A stretch of DNA of 50,393 bases from Thermodesulfovibrionia bacterium (GCA_945788685.1 CALZMZ010000009.1:1-50393), one strand, 5' to 3'. Positions 7,698-17,615 are shown, numbered from the stretch's first letter. Notes: a model not told the origin generated them from the letters alone. Translations and numbers: made by a program.

Positions 7698-8840
7698 TCA
7701 GAGAAATTTCACAAAAACCTCGTTAGAAAGCAGTAATCCCCTGTCTGTAAGTCGGAGAATTTTTTCATTTAAACTGTCAGAGCCTGTGATTTCGATCAGT
7801 CCTTCTTTCTTCATGTCCTGGATAGCTTCTTCATACACGCTCAACATATTTTTACCAAATGCTTTTGATAACATATCAAAGCTGATACCACTGGTTTTTC
7901 TCAGCCCCAGAAACAGGGCCTCTGACAGGGCCATATCTTTTGTGATTTTTTCGATAGCATCAACAGGTGACAGATTGTCCTGTAGTAACCTGATATACCG
8001 GTCAAGCTCTTTTATATTAAAATGCCTTCTGCTGTCTATAAATGAATGTGCTCCGAGGCCGGCTCCATAGTAGTTGCCTCTTTCCCAGTAGTTAAGGTTG
8101 TGCCTGCATTCAAATCCGGGTAAGGCAAAGTTGGATATTTCATAATGAGGAAACCCTTTTGACTTCAGAAAGTCAATTGCATATTCATACATCTCCACAA
8201 TCCGGTCTTCTTCAGGGAGGTTAATGATCCTGTTATCTTCGAACATGTTATAAAGCACAGTCCCTTTTTCATAGGTAAGCTCATACGTAGATATGTGAGC
8301 AGGTTCCAGGCTGACCGCTTTATCAAGGGTCTCCTGCCAGATGTCCAGGGTCTGTCCCGGAATCCCATAGATGAGATCAATACTGATATTTCGAAAGCCC
8401 GCTTCTATGGCCATATTGACAGCCTGCACAGCTTCTTTACTGCTATGAATTCTGCCCAGAAATTCCAGCAGATCATTATTAAAAGACTGAACACCAATGC
8501 TTATTCTGTTTATCCCTGATGATAAGAGAGACTCAAGCTTTTCCCTGTTGAGTGTTCCAGGATTTGCCTCAACGGTAGCTTCATAATTGCTATTAATATC
8601 AAAGTGTTTAAAGGTAATTGTTAATAAACTGCATAATGTTTCTGTGTCAAGTGAAGTAGGCGTGCCTCCTCCGATATATAGAGTTTCAAGTGGATCCTTA
8701 TTTTGATATGTAGTGATCTCTTTCTTAAGAGCGTTAACATATTCTTTCGCCCTTTCAGGTTCGTATATTCCTGATACAAAGTCACAGTAAATGCATCTTT
8801 TCTGACAAAAAGGTATATGTACATAGAGAGATGTTGCCAT
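7698..8840 (-). CDS. hemW: HemW-like heme chaperone / radical SAM coproporphyrinogen dehydrogenase family protein
   Basis: The 380-residue protein starts MATSLYVHIPFCQKRCIYCD, with the CxxxCxxC radical SAM motif of the HemN/HemW family. It continues with YIGGGTPTSL, then GVQSFNNDLLEFLGR and DLIYGIPGQT, and a C-terminal HemN_C-type region. The length and the short N-terminus favour HemW, which binds and transfers heme, over true HemN, which is longer. It is the first gene of the minus-strand heme block. The ATG at 8840 is the natural start because homologues begin with the same LYVHIPFC segment. It is divergent from the RND operon and shares a 147-base spacer with it. Confidence 0.88.
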   Translation of the reverse strand: MATSLYVHIPFCQKRCIYCDFVSGIYEPERAKEYVNALKKEITTYQNKDPLETLYIGGGTPTSLDTETLCSLLTITFKHFDINSNYEATVEANPGTLNREKLESLLSSGINRISIGVQSFNNDLLEFLGRIHSSKEAVQAVNMAIEAGFRNISIDLIYGIPGQTLDIWQETLDKAVSLEPAHISTYELTYEKGTVLYNMFEDNRIINLPEEDRIVEMYEYAIDFLKSKGFPHYEISNFALPGFECRHNLNYWERGNYYGAGLGAHSFIDSRRHFNIKELDRYIRLLQDNLSPVDAIEKITKDMALSEALFLGLRKTSGISFDMLSKAFGKNMLSVYEEAIQDMKKEGLIEITGSDSLNEKILRLTDRGLLLSNEVFVKFL

Positions 8841-8860
8841 AAATAATTGTAGCAGAGATT

Positions 8861-8887
8861 ACATATCGAGGTTGAACCTCGATATGT
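8861..8887. promoter_or_regulatory. Perfect 27-bp palindrome between hemW and the RND operon
   Basis: The arm ACATATCGAGGTT is followed by a single G and then the exact reverse complement. It lies about 20 bases upstream of the hemW start and about 100 bases upstream of the first efflux gene. The symmetry would suit a dimeric repressor operator serving one or both divergent genes. It could also be a hairpin element. No regulator gene is adjacent. Confidence 0.5.
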
Positions 8888-8987
8888 ACAATATTCTTTT
8901 TGACCAGTTCAGTCGATATGGAAAACCTTTTAGACCCCCTTTTCAATATTCTTACTAAAGTAGTCAGGAATAAAGTAAAATTACTAT

Positions 8988-10436
8988 ATGTCCGCATTAA
9001 TAATATTTATTGATTCAAAAGCAAAATTTTATTTCATACTCAAATTAGGAGTATTGATGCTTCTCCTGGTTATCATCAGCTGTAATCCTCATAACACCAA
9101 TGAGAACATCACTCCTCTTGTGACCGGCGATGAGTCCTATTCACTCACGTCCGGGGGTATTCAATCTCAAAACCGATGGTGGGAAGCACTGAATGATCCT
9201 GATCTCGGATCGCTTATTGAAGAATCTCTCACTGCCAATCTTACCCTTAAGCAGATCCTTGCCAGGATCGAACAGATTGTTGCTGCTGACAAACAGGCCG
9301 CCTCATTCATGTTTCCGGAACTTAACGCAGGGGTATCAGTTAAGGAAGAATGGCAAGCCGACAATAAAGTGGAAAATACTTACAGCACTTCACTGTCGCT
9401 TTCATGGGAAATAGATGTATGGGGCCGTATCTCTTCAGCACAAAAGGCCGCATGGCATGATATAATGGCCACCCGCGAAGAACTTGAGGCAGCCGCTCTG
9501 ATCCTTAGCGCCGGGGTGGCTGATACATATTTCCAAATAGTTGAGCAAAACCTTCAGTTATCACTGCTTGATCAGCAGATAAAAGCTGGTGAAACATTTC
9601 TTGAGCTTATTGAACTGCGATTCGGTTATGGAGAGTCTTCTGTTGTTGATGTGTATCAGCAGCGTCAGCAGCTCGCTTCAACACGTTCGCAGGTGCCGGT
9701 TGTCAAGTCGCGTTTAAGGACTTTGGAAAACCGCCTGCAGGTCCAGCTTGGACGCTCACCCGGTGATCTGACTATGAAGGTTGCGAGTGAGTTTCCGGAA
9801 CTTCCTGAATTGCCATTGGCAGGCATCCCGGTTGATCTTTTGCAAAACAGGCCTGACCTGAGACGCATATATAATGAAATGACCGCGATTGACTATCGTG
9901 TTGCCGAAGCTGTAGCAGACCGTTTTCCAAAAGTCCAGCTTGGCGGCAGCGCGGGATTCACGGACGGTTTTTCTACATCTGACAGGCTGATTAATCTTCT
10001 GATGCAGGTAGTAGCCCCGGTCATTGACTGGGACAGGCGCAGTTCTGAAGTCAGAAGGCAGGAGGCCATGTTCAGGGAAGAGCTGGCCCGATACTCAGAG
10101 TCGTACCTGGTCGCAATAGAGGAAGTGGAAAATGCACTATGGCAGGAGAAGTATCAGCGTGACCTGCTTCAGGCACTTGATGACCAGATAATCATTGCAA
10201 GATCAAACCTGAATGAAACCCGTAACCGTTACCAGCAGGGCCTGACCGATTATCTGCCGGTCCTTACTGCCCTGCAGTCCCTTCAGCGTCTTGAGCGGGA
10301 CATCCTGTCAGGCAGGAGGCAGTTAATATCAATCCGGATACTTCTTCACAGGTCAATAGGAGGAACAAGGTTAATGGCACGTGCAGAGTCTGTTGAGAGT
10401 GCAAAAACAAATATATACGAAGGGATTGTCAAATGA
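8988..10436 (+). CDS. RND efflux outer-membrane lipoprotein (TolC/NodT family)
   Basis: The product is a 482-residue outer-membrane factor that forms the exit duct of a tripartite pump. A hydrophobic segment ends in VIISCNPH, a lipobox with the cysteine at about residue 32. A WWEALNDPDLGSLIEESLTAN segment near the N-terminus and two long helical halves with QQRQQLA and TRNRYQQGLTDYL hallmarks are typical of the family. The start is uncertain. ATG 8988 gives a full signal peptide but has no clear Shine-Dalgarno sequence. ATG 9057 follows AGGAG but leaves only a nine-residue leader. The gene overlaps the adaptor gene by four bases (ATGA). Confidence 0.9.
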   Translation: MSALIIFIDSKAKFYFILKLGVLMLLLVIISCNPHNTNENITPLVTGDESYSLTSGGIQSQNRWWEALNDPDLGSLIEESLTANLTLKQILARIEQIVAADKQAASFMFPELNAGVSVKEEWQADNKVENTYSTSLSLSWEIDVWGRISSAQKAAWHDIMATREELEAAALILSAGVADTYFQIVEQNLQLSLLDQQIKAGETFLELIELRFGYGESSVVDVYQQRQQLASTRSQVPVVKSRLRTLENRLQVQLGRSPGDLTMKVASEFPELPELPLAGIPVDLLQNRPDLRRIYNEMTAIDYRVAEAVADRFPKVQLGGSAGFTDGFSTSDRLINLLMQVVAPVIDWDRRSSEVRRQEAMFREELARYSESYLVAIEEVENALWQEKYQRDLLQALDDQIIIARSNLNETRNRYQQGLTDYLPVLTALQSLQRLERDILSGRRQLISIRILLHRSIGGTRLMARAESVESAKTNIYEGIVK

Positions 10437-11611
10437 AATACATTATTTCTTTTCTTATTATTCTTCTGGCTGTAGGGGCTGCTGTCGGACTTTACAGGAC
10501 AAGTCCCGAGACAAAGAGGACCGTCCCCAAACGCCCGGTTCCACTGGTTGAGACAGTGAACATACACCCGGGCAATGAGAATGTTTTTATAGAAGCATTC
10601 GGCACGGTTGTCCCGGCCATGAGCATAACACTGCAGTCCGAGGTTGAAGGGCGGATTATCAGTCAGAACCCTGACCTGATTCCCGGAGGGCTGATTAAAA
10701 GAGATGAAATGCTGGTCCAGGTCGATCCGGCTGATTATGAACTGGCGGTCCATGAATACAGGGCTGAGCTTGAAGAGGCTAATTTCGAACTCGATCTTGA
10801 AAAAGGGAAACAGGTCATTGCCGGACGGGAATGGGCATTAATGGAAAAAGAGATCAAGACAGCTGAAGCCGGTAAAAGCCTTGCCCTTCGTGAACCTCAT
10901 TTAAGACTGGCAAAGGCAAAAGTAGACAAGGCACAGAGCCGCCTTGCTACGGCAGAGCTGGCATTAAAAAGGACAACCCTCAAAGCACCTTTTAATGCTC
11001 TTGTACTTGAAGAGTTCATTGACAAGGGCCAACTGGTCAACAGGCAGACACCACTTGCAACAATTGTGGGTGCTGATCAGTTTCGGGTACAGGCATCAGT
11101 CCCGGTAGCAGTTCTTCAGCGAATCTCTGTGCCGGAAAAGACCGGACAGCGCGGTCCGTCTGTAAAGATCATATTTGAACCGGTCAGCGGCCCGCCTGTT
11201 GTTCGTTCAGGCCATGTATTGAGGATTATGGGAGACCTTGATCCTGAAGGGCGAATGGCACGGCTGCTTATCGTCATTGATGATCCGCTTAACCTTCATT
11301 CTGCTCATGCATCAGGCCGGACAAAAGGGAAGATTCTTCTGGGCAGTTATGTGAAGGTAATAATTAATGCCGGATCATTTAATAATGTATTCACTATCCC
11401 CAGGCAGGCCCTGCGGGAAGGTGACGTTATCTGGGTAAAAGACAGTGACGATACTTTACAGTTGCGGCAGGTCAATGTGGTTTGGCGCCGCAAAGATGAC
11501 GTTCTTGCAAAAATCAAACTTAAACCAGGTGAGGAATTAATACTGAGCAGGCTTCAGTCTCCATTGCCGGGAATAAAAGTGAAAGCAAGGGACAAAGGGG
11601 GAAAACCCTAG
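10433..11611 (+). CDS. RND efflux periplasmic adaptor (HlyD/AcrA family)
   Basis: The 392-residue membrane-fusion protein has an N-terminal transmembrane anchor (about 3-22). A split lipoyl-like region starts at about 57 (AFGTVVPAMSITLQSEVEGRI) and resumes after a helical hairpin (about 105-180) at LKAPFNALVLEEFIDKGQLV. A beta-barrel and membrane-proximal domain follow. It bridges the inner-membrane pump and the outer-membrane factor. It overlaps the upstream gene by four bases and lies 38 bases before the pump gene. The last codons and the stop lie at the edge of an octamer repeat array. The substrate cannot be inferred. Confidence 0.93.
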   Translation: MKYIISFLIILLAVGAAVGLYRTSPETKRTVPKRPVPLVETVNIHPGNENVFIEAFGTVVPAMSITLQSEVEGRIISQNPDLIPGGLIKRDEMLVQVDPADYELAVHEYRAELEEANFELDLEKGKQVIAGREWALMEKEIKTAEAGKSLALREPHLRLAKAKVDKAQSRLATAELALKRTTLKAPFNALVLEEFIDKGQLVNRQTPLATIVGADQFRVQASVPVAVLQRISVPEKTGQRGPSVKIIFEPVSGPPVVRSGHVLRIMGDLDPEGRMARLLIVIDDPLNLHSAHASGRTKGKILLGSYVKVIINAGSFNNVFTIPRQALREGDVIWVKDSDDTLQLRQVNVVWRRKDDVLAKIKLKPGEELILSRLQSPLPGIKVKARDKGGKP

Positions 11612-11644
11612 AACCCTGGACCCCTCGAATTCTGGAACCCTTAC
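11605..11644. repeat. Octamer-period degenerate array (five units)
   Basis: The units ACCCTAGA, ACCCTGGA and three variants follow each other with a period of 8 bases. The array spans the stop codon of the adaptor gene and fills the gap to the pump gene. The same unit type recurs at 41161-41192. Confidence 0.65.
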
Positions 11645-11649
11645 TTATT

Positions 11650-14600
11650 ATGGATACAAACAAAAACAGCGGCTTACTGGCTTGGATGACGAAGAACCAT
11701 GTGGCAGCCAACATTCTCATGCTGGCCCTTGTCATTGGCGGGCTGATCGTTATGTCTGATATCAAACAGGAGGTATTCCCGGAGTATGAGCTTGATATTG
11801 TGGATGTCACTGTCTCCTATCCCGGGGCAAGCCCTGAGGAAGTTGAAGAAGGTATCATCCTTGCAATTGAAGAAGAGGTCCGCGACCTTGAGAACGTTGA
11901 GCGGATGACAGCTGTAGCGACTGAGGGCAGGGCTTCAGTTACGGTTGAACTTCTCTCCGAAGCAAATCCGGACAAAACAGTTCAGGACATAAAGAATGGG
12001 GTAGACCGGGTCACGTCCTTCCCCGAAGATGCGGAGCGTCCTTCGATCAGCCTTAAAAAGCGCAGGCGCGGGGTTATGAGGCTCGCGCTCCATGGGGACA
12101 TTGAGGAACGCACACTATTTTACTTTGCCCAGAACATCCGGGAAGAACTCCTCGGGCTTGCTTCGGTTACGCAGGTGGAAATAAGGGGCGTAAGGAACCC
12201 TGAGATAAGCATTGAGATACCCCAGTCCGTCTTACGTTCATATGGCCTGACACTTGGGGAAGTCTCGGATATCATAAGTAAAAGCGCTGTAGATGTTCCT
12301 GCAGGGGGTATAAAGGCAGAGGGCGGAGAAGTACTGCTCCGAACATCAGAACGCCGTGACTATGCCAGTGAATTTATGGGCCTGCCGTTACTGAACAAGC
12401 CCGACGGCACAGAAGTGAAGATAGGGGACATAGCGCAAATCGTAGACGGGTTTGCCGATTCCGAACGTGAAGCATATTACAATGGTCAGCGTTCAGTCCT
12501 GTTCTTTATCTACCGGACAGGGGAGCAGACACCAATGGATATATCAAAGGCGGTCAGGGAATATGTTGATGCGCTTATCCCGACACTGCCGGAAGGAGTA
12601 AGCTTCAGTATTTACAGCGACAGGTCCGACCTGTACAAACAGCGGCTCGAGCTGCTCCTTCGCAACGGGACGTTCGGACTGATACTTGTCCTGCTGCTAC
12701 TTGGGCTGTTCATGGAACCAAGGCTGGCATTCTGGGTTGCAATGGGAATTCCCATCTCAATCTCCGGTTCATTCCTGATCCTGCAGTACGCAGGAGGCAG
12801 TATTAATATGGTCTCGCTTTTTGCATTTATTATTACGATCGGCATTATCGTTGATGATGCAATAGTAGTCGGTGAAAACATTTATTATAAGCGTGAAAGC
12901 GGTATCCCTCCCCTGCAGGCATCCATCGAAGGCGTCAGGGAAATGTCCTCAGTCGTTACCCTGGCTGTTCTGACTAATATCATTGCCTTTATCCCCCTGC
13001 TCTATGTACCGGGCGGTATCGGCAAGTTCTTTTCAATATTGCCGGCAGTGGTTGTTGCTGTCTTTCTTATCTCACTCGTTGAATGTCTCTTTGTCCTGCC
13101 TGCGCATCTCACGTACAGTTATAAAAGAAACAACAGCAGACTCATGCACGTACTGAACAAAGTCCCGCATTCCTGTGAAAGGGGGCTGGCCTGGTTTATC
13201 AAAAGGTGCTATACTCCCCTGCTTAACGCGGCAATATCAAACCGATACATTACAGCGCTTGCATTTCTTGCTGTGCTGGTCGTTGCATACGCATACTGGG
13301 ACAGCGGCCGTATTGACTTTTCATTCAGACCGAGGATACAGACCGACAGGATCGATGCTGAGGTCACACTTCCATACGGTGCTCCGATCAAAGATGTAAG
13401 ACGGATTGCAAAAATCATCGAGCAGGGCGGGCTTCGCGCCATAGAAAAGTCGGGCGGCATGAAGATACTGGAAGGTTCCATGACTGACATCGGACGCCGC
13501 GGGGCCAATACGGCTGAGATCACATTCTCCCTTGTCCCGCAAAATGACCGCGAGATAACTACCCGAGACTTCAGTATCCAATGGCGCAAAGAAGTCGGTG
13601 AGATTGCCGGTCTCGAGAGTCTCTTTTTTGATTACCTTGTGGGTCCCGGCGGATCAGCCGCCATTAATGTTGAATTAACGCATCCTGACCCTGAAACACT
13701 CGAACTTGCTGCAACCGAGCTTTCTGCCGCAATAGCAGAGTATGAAGGCACAACAGATATCAACGATGGATTTGCACAGGGCAAACTCCAGTATGATTTC
13801 AGAATGCACTCCGAAGGAAGGAGTTTAGGTCTGACCGCGCGTGACCTGGGAACACAGGTAAGGCACGCGTTTTATGGTGCGGAGGCAATGAGACAGCAGA
13901 GGGGCCGCGATGAGGTAAGAGTAAAAGTACGCCTTCCTGAATCAGAGAGAAAGTCGATTTACAATATGGAGCAGCTTATGATACGGACGCCGGAGGGCGG
14001 CGAGATTCCCCTGACAAGGGCGGCAGAATTAAAGAGCGGAAGGGCATATACAGAGATCATTCGCGTTGACGGAAAACGTGTTCTCAACGTAACAGCAAAC
14101 GTTATCCCGGGATTTGCCAATGAGCACAAGATAATGGCCGGTCTCAGAACAAACCAGCTGCCCCGGATCCTTGCCAGTTACCCCGGTCTTAAGTACTCAT
14201 TTGAGGGGAGGCAGAGGGAAACACGCAAGGCCCTCAATCACTTGCTGTACGGGCTCGTCTTTGCCCTTCTCGGCATATACACTATCCTTGCCGTCATGTT
14301 CAGAAGCTATACACAGACCATATTTGTAATGGTCAGCATCCTTTTCGGTCTTGCAAGTGCGCTGGCAGGGCATGTTATTATGGGCTATGATCTGAGCATT
14401 ATAAGCATATTCGGAATGATCGCCCTTTGCGGTATTGTCATCAACGGGGGACTTGTGCTGACAGTCACAGCCAACCGGATGAGAGACAAAGGTGAGGACC
14501 CTGTACAGTCAGCAATCAACGCAGGCATCCGCCGCTTCCGCCCGATAATGCTGACCGCGTTCACTACATTTATCGGCCTGGCGCCAATGATATTCGAAAC

Positions 14601-14754
14601 ATCAGTACAGGCGCGTTTCCTCATTCCCATGGCGATCTCACTCGGCTACGGCATTCTGTTTTCAACATTTGTCATACTGCTTCTGATACCAGCGCTTTAT
14701 GTAATTCATCAGGATGTTTATGCTTTTTTCAGGAAAAGTAAAGGAAGTCATTAA
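11650..14754 (+). CDS. RND multidrug efflux pump, HAE1/AcrB-like inner-membrane transporter
   Basis: The 1034-residue protein has the RND layout: TM1 at about 19-37, a large periplasmic loop, TM2-TM6 at about 338-490, a second transmembrane helix and loop from about 540, and TM8-TM12 at about 860-1020. TM4 carries GIIVDDAIVVGENIY with the paired aspartates of proton relay (about 397-410). It exports hydrophobic compounds in exchange for protons with the two preceding gene products. The sequence is full length with no frameshift. A clear regulator is not encoded nearby. It is divergent from HME-type metal pumps in having the HAE1-like DD motif, but its substrate is unknown. Confidence 0.95.
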   Translation: MDTNKNSGLLAWMTKNHVAANILMLALVIGGLIVMSDIKQEVFPEYELDIVDVTVSYPGASPEEVEEGIILAIEEEVRDLENVERMTAVATEGRASVTVELLSEANPDKTVQDIKNGVDRVTSFPEDAERPSISLKKRRRGVMRLALHGDIEERTLFYFAQNIREELLGLASVTQVEIRGVRNPEISIEIPQSVLRSYGLTLGEVSDIISKSAVDVPAGGIKAEGGEVLLRTSERRDYASEFMGLPLLNKPDGTEVKIGDIAQIVDGFADSEREAYYNGQRSVLFFIYRTGEQTPMDISKAVREYVDALIPTLPEGVSFSIYSDRSDLYKQRLELLLRNGTFGLILVLLLLGLFMEPRLAFWVAMGIPISISGSFLILQYAGGSINMVSLFAFIITIGIIVDDAIVVGENIYYKRESGIPPLQASIEGVREMSSVVTLAVLTNIIAFIPLLYVPGGIGKFFSILPAVVVAVFLISLVECLFVLPAHLTYSYKRNNSRLMHVLNKVPHSCERGLAWFIKRCYTPLLNAAISNRYITALAFLAVLVVAYAYWDSGRIDFSFRPRIQTDRIDAEVTLPYGAPIKDVRRIAKIIEQGGLRAIEKSGGMKILEGSMTDIGRRGANTAEITFSLVPQNDREITTRDFSIQWRKEVGEIAGLESLFFDYLVGPGGSAAINVELTHPDPETLELAATELSAAIAEYEGTTDINDGFAQGKLQYDFRMHSEGRSLGLTARDLGTQVRHAFYGAEAMRQQRGRDEVRVKVRLPESERKSIYNMEQLMIRTPEGGEIPLTRAAELKSGRAYTEIIRVDGKRVLNVTANVIPGFANEHKIMAGLRTNQLPRILASYPGLKYSFEGRQRETRKALNHLLYGLVFALLGIYTILAVMFRSYTQTIFVMVSILFGLASALAGHVIMGYDLSIISIFGMIALCGIVINGGLVLTVTANRMRDKGEDPVQSAINAGIRRFRPIMLTAFTTFIGLAPMIFETSVQARFLIPMAISLGYGILFSTFVILLLIPALYVIHQDVYAFFRKSKGSH

Positions 14755-15073
14755 TTATTTCCAAAGAGACTTCGCAGAATAGATTTTTCGAAGAAAGTAG
14801 ACCAGACACAGCCTACTGAAAATTATTTATTATCTTGATGCTGGGAATTACTTTAAATCTGAAACTGCTTTCTAATAGTCAATAATCTGCAGTGAACTTC
14901 ATTTTTTATGATAAATCAGTGGACTTTCCCCTCTAATAAAGAATTTAATATCAGGCAGAAATTCATTTATGTATTGAAGTTATCGTGATTATTGATGCGG
15001 GCTTAAACTTACAGATTTAACTTTTTTATTGACAATCTCGATAAATGTAATAACTGAAATTAAGGGGTGACTA
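14755..15073. other. Intergenic region, 319 bp
   Basis: No gene, RNA or strong terminator was recognised. A TTGACA hexamer lies about 45 bases before the next gene, but no well-spaced -10 partner is convincing. The sequence is AT-rich. Confidence 0.4.
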
Positions 15074-15835
15074 ATGAAGAAATTTACGTTTATCTTGTTG
15101 GTTGTTGTATCTGTGCTTACTTTTACAATATACGTTGGCGCAAGCACAAAAACACTGAAAATTGCAGGTTCACCTACAGTTCAAAAGAGAATAGTAGAGC
15201 CTGCTAAGCGTGCGATTGAGGATGCAACAGGTATTATTGTCAAAATTAGAGGGATTAACGCAGGAAATGGTTTTAAGGAACTTAGAAGAGGCAGAGTCCC
15301 TGCATTTATATCTTCAAGTCCCCTTAAATCACTTTTAGAGAAAGCAGGAATAGCAGGTAGTAAGAGATATCAAGAGCATGTAATAGCAGAAGAAGTAATA
15401 GTGCCGATAGTCCATCCTTCTAATCCTGTATCAGAACTTACATGGGAACAACTTTCTGCTATTAATACAGGAAAGATAAGCAACTGGAAAGATGTTGGTG
15501 GTCCTGGCATGTTAATTTCCGTTATTACTTCACAGCCAACAGCAGCAACAAGAACAGTTTTTCAAAAACAAGTCATGAAGATGCAACCATATGTCAAAAC
15601 TATAACTGAAGTGAAATCCACAAGAGACAAAATTGCTATGGTTACAAATGACAAAGGCGCAATAGGGGCAGTATCAGAAGGATTTGTCAAAATGTTTCCT
15701 GATATGGTCAAGGTTGTAAAGACAGCAAGGATTTCCAGACCATTAAGTTTTATTACTAATGGCGATCCTAATCCTGATGTAAAAGCTGTTATTGATTTCC
15801 TTAGAACTCCTGACGCAAAAAAACTCTATAAATAA
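15074..15835 (+). CDS. Orphan PstS-like periplasmic substrate-binding protein
   Basis: The 253-residue exported protein has a signal peptide (about 1-23, ending VGAS). The mature part begins LKIAGSPTVQKRIVEPAKRA, the first beta-alpha unit of the PstS phosphate-binding fold. Typical later segments are ELTWEQLSAINTGKISNWKDVGG and RTVFQKQVM. A GGTGA sequence precedes the ATG. No ABC permease or ATPase gene is near, so it may not serve uptake. Such solitary proteins can act as ligand sensors or scavengers. A second, diverged member lies at 34663-35409. Whether it binds phosphate is not clear from the sequence. Confidence 0.8.
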   Translation: MKKFTFILLVVVSVLTFTIYVGASTKTLKIAGSPTVQKRIVEPAKRAIEDATGIIVKIRGINAGNGFKELRRGRVPAFISSSPLKSLLEKAGIAGSKRYQEHVIAEEVIVPIVHPSNPVSELTWEQLSAINTGKISNWKDVGGPGMLISVITSQPTAATRTVFQKQVMKMQPYVKTITEVKSTRDKIAMVTNDKGAIGAVSEGFVKMFPDMVKVVKTARISRPLSFITNGDPNPDVKAVIDFLRTPDAKKLYK

Positions 15836-16243
15836 ACTATACAAAATTAATTCCTTCACAGATTATTGATAGCAGATATGAATCCTCACCTTTGACTTCA
15901 TGCCAGAATCATTAATAACATGAATGATACAGTGTTTTTTACGATATGTATCGTTTGTGAACATAATATGTATAAGTCAGTTACCATATAACCTCTCTCA
16001 TTTTGAAGCTAAGTCGGTAAAGCATCATAAGCATTCTTGCTCTTATTTTATTGAGAATCCGGCGTTATCAATATTCGGACAATAAATTTCTTCTTTTAAT
16101 AACTTGATGAAGTTTTTCCTGCAGAATCTATGCATATCATAAATAACTCTCCTCTTTTTTCCATGTATAGTTATTAAAGTTGAAGAATTTCATGAATTGC
16201 CGTACATTAGAACTTACTTCTAGATTGGGAAAGGTGTTTGCTC
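15836..16243. other. Intergenic region, about 400 bp
   Basis: No open frame with a ribosome-binding site, no hairpin with a T-run and no recognisable promoter was seen. It may hold the promoter of the NamZ gene. Confidence 0.4.
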
Positions 16244-17413
16244 ATGCAGACCGGACTGGATATATGTAACAAAAGATGGCCTAAAAAGTTAAATGGTGCA
16301 CGTGTTGGTCTTGTAGTTCATCCTGCTTCTGTTAACAGCAGTTTTGAGCATGCAGTTGACTGTTGTGCCAGTTCAAACAGGTTTAAGTTAAAGGCACTCT
16401 TTGGGCCCCAGCATGGAATCAGGGGTGAGACACAGGACAACATGATCGAGTGGGCAGGGTTTAAAGACGGAAAAACCGGCCTTCCTGTGTACAGCCTGTA
16501 CAGTGATCAGAGAAAGCCGGTACCTGAAATGCTAAAAAACATTGATGTGATGCTCATTGATATGCAGGATGTTGGGGCACGTTACTATACATTTATTTGG
16601 ACCATGGAGTTGTGTATGCAGGCATGTCATGAGTTGGGAAAATCTGTAGTCATCCTTGATCGTCCCAACCCTCTTGGCGGTAACCTTACGGAAGGTACTG
16701 TACTTGATATGGAGTTCACATCATTTGTAGGACTGAGACCTTTGCCAGTGCGTCACGGCATGACCATTGCTGAGATAGCATGCTATATAAAAGATACATT
16801 TTATTCATCACTTGATTTGCATGTCATACCTATGAAGGGATGGGAAAGAAAGACGTGGTATGATCAAACAAGACTGCCCTGGATCATACCTTCCCCGAAT
16901 ATGCCAACACTGGATACAGCCATTGTATATCCCGGCATGTGTCTTCTGGAAGGCACCGAGTTAAGTGAGGGCAGGGGGACTACAAGACCGTTTGAGCTGT
17001 TTGGAGCGCCTTTTATTGATCCTGAAGTCCTTGTAAAGCGGCTGATGACCTTAAACCTGCCGGGGGTTGCTTTCAGGCCTGTTTACTTTCAGCCCACATT
17101 TCAGAAATTTGCAGATGAATTATGCGGAGGGGCACAGATTCATATCATTAACAGAAAGAAATATAAATCATTTAAAACCGGGGTAGCTGTTATTAAAACA
17201 GTTTATGATCTTTATAACAGTGAGTTTGAATGGAAAAACCCTCCCTATGAGTATGAAGAAAAGAAGATGCCCTTAGATATTCTTGCCGGGACAGACAGGC
17301 TGAGAAATGATATAGAAGCAGGCGAAAAAATTAATCATATGGAGGACTGGTGGAAACAAGAGTGTCTTGAGTTTGGAAAGAATGTCAGAAAGAAATATCT
17401 TATTTATAAATAA
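16244..17413 (+). CDS. namZ: NamZ-like exo-beta-N-acetylmuramidase (DUF1343, YbbC family, GH171)
   Basis: The 389-residue protein has the DUF1343 landmarks: LFGPQHGIRGETQDNM, LPVYSLYSDQRKP, DVMLIDMQDVGARYYTF, ILDRPNPLGG, LPWIIPSPNMPT and ELSEGRGTTRPFELFGAP. Bacillus NamZ removes MurNAc from non-reducing ends of peptidoglycan fragments. The ATG at 16244 is chosen over an in-frame TTG at 16238 because AAGGTG sits seven bases before it. No signal peptide is visible, unlike secreted NamZ, so a cytoplasmic role on imported fragments is likely. The next gene encodes a MurU-AmgK-like fusion, which would use the MurNAc released. That link is inference from context. Confidence 0.85.
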   Translation: MQTGLDICNKRWPKKLNGARVGLVVHPASVNSSFEHAVDCCASSNRFKLKALFGPQHGIRGETQDNMIEWAGFKDGKTGLPVYSLYSDQRKPVPEMLKNIDVMLIDMQDVGARYYTFIWTMELCMQACHELGKSVVILDRPNPLGGNLTEGTVLDMEFTSFVGLRPLPVRHGMTIAEIACYIKDTFYSSLDLHVIPMKGWERKTWYDQTRLPWIIPSPNMPTLDTAIVYPGMCLLEGTELSEGRGTTRPFELFGAPFIDPEVLVKRLMTLNLPGVAFRPVYFQPTFQKFADELCGGAQIHIINRKKYKSFKTGVAVIKTVYDLYNSEFEWKNPPYEYEEKKMPLDILAGTDRLRNDIEAGEKINHMEDWWKQECLEFGKNVRKKYLIYK

Positions 17414-17428
17414 AAATTCAAACATTTC

Positions 17429-17535
17429 TGTCATTCCGCACTTGATGCGGAATCCATGGTTCAGCAAGTATGGATTCTCGATGCGAGTCTTTGCGAGAGT
17501 CGCTCCGACCGGCTCAAAAGACTACCGGAATGACA
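17429..17535. repeat. Palindromic MITE-like element, copy 1 (107 bp)
   Basis: The element is bounded by TGTCATTCCG and its inverted end CCGGAATGACA, with internal short hairpins. Related elements lie at 20760-20843 and 41018-41098. No transposase is encoded. It sits between namZ and the fusion gene and could act as a hairpin between them. Confidence 0.6.
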
Positions 17536-17615
17536 AACGTGGCGAGCCATGGGGAATAATATCCCAAATGATTTAACATCAATAATATCTCTTTGAAAAA
17601 AGCTGTTTTGTACAT

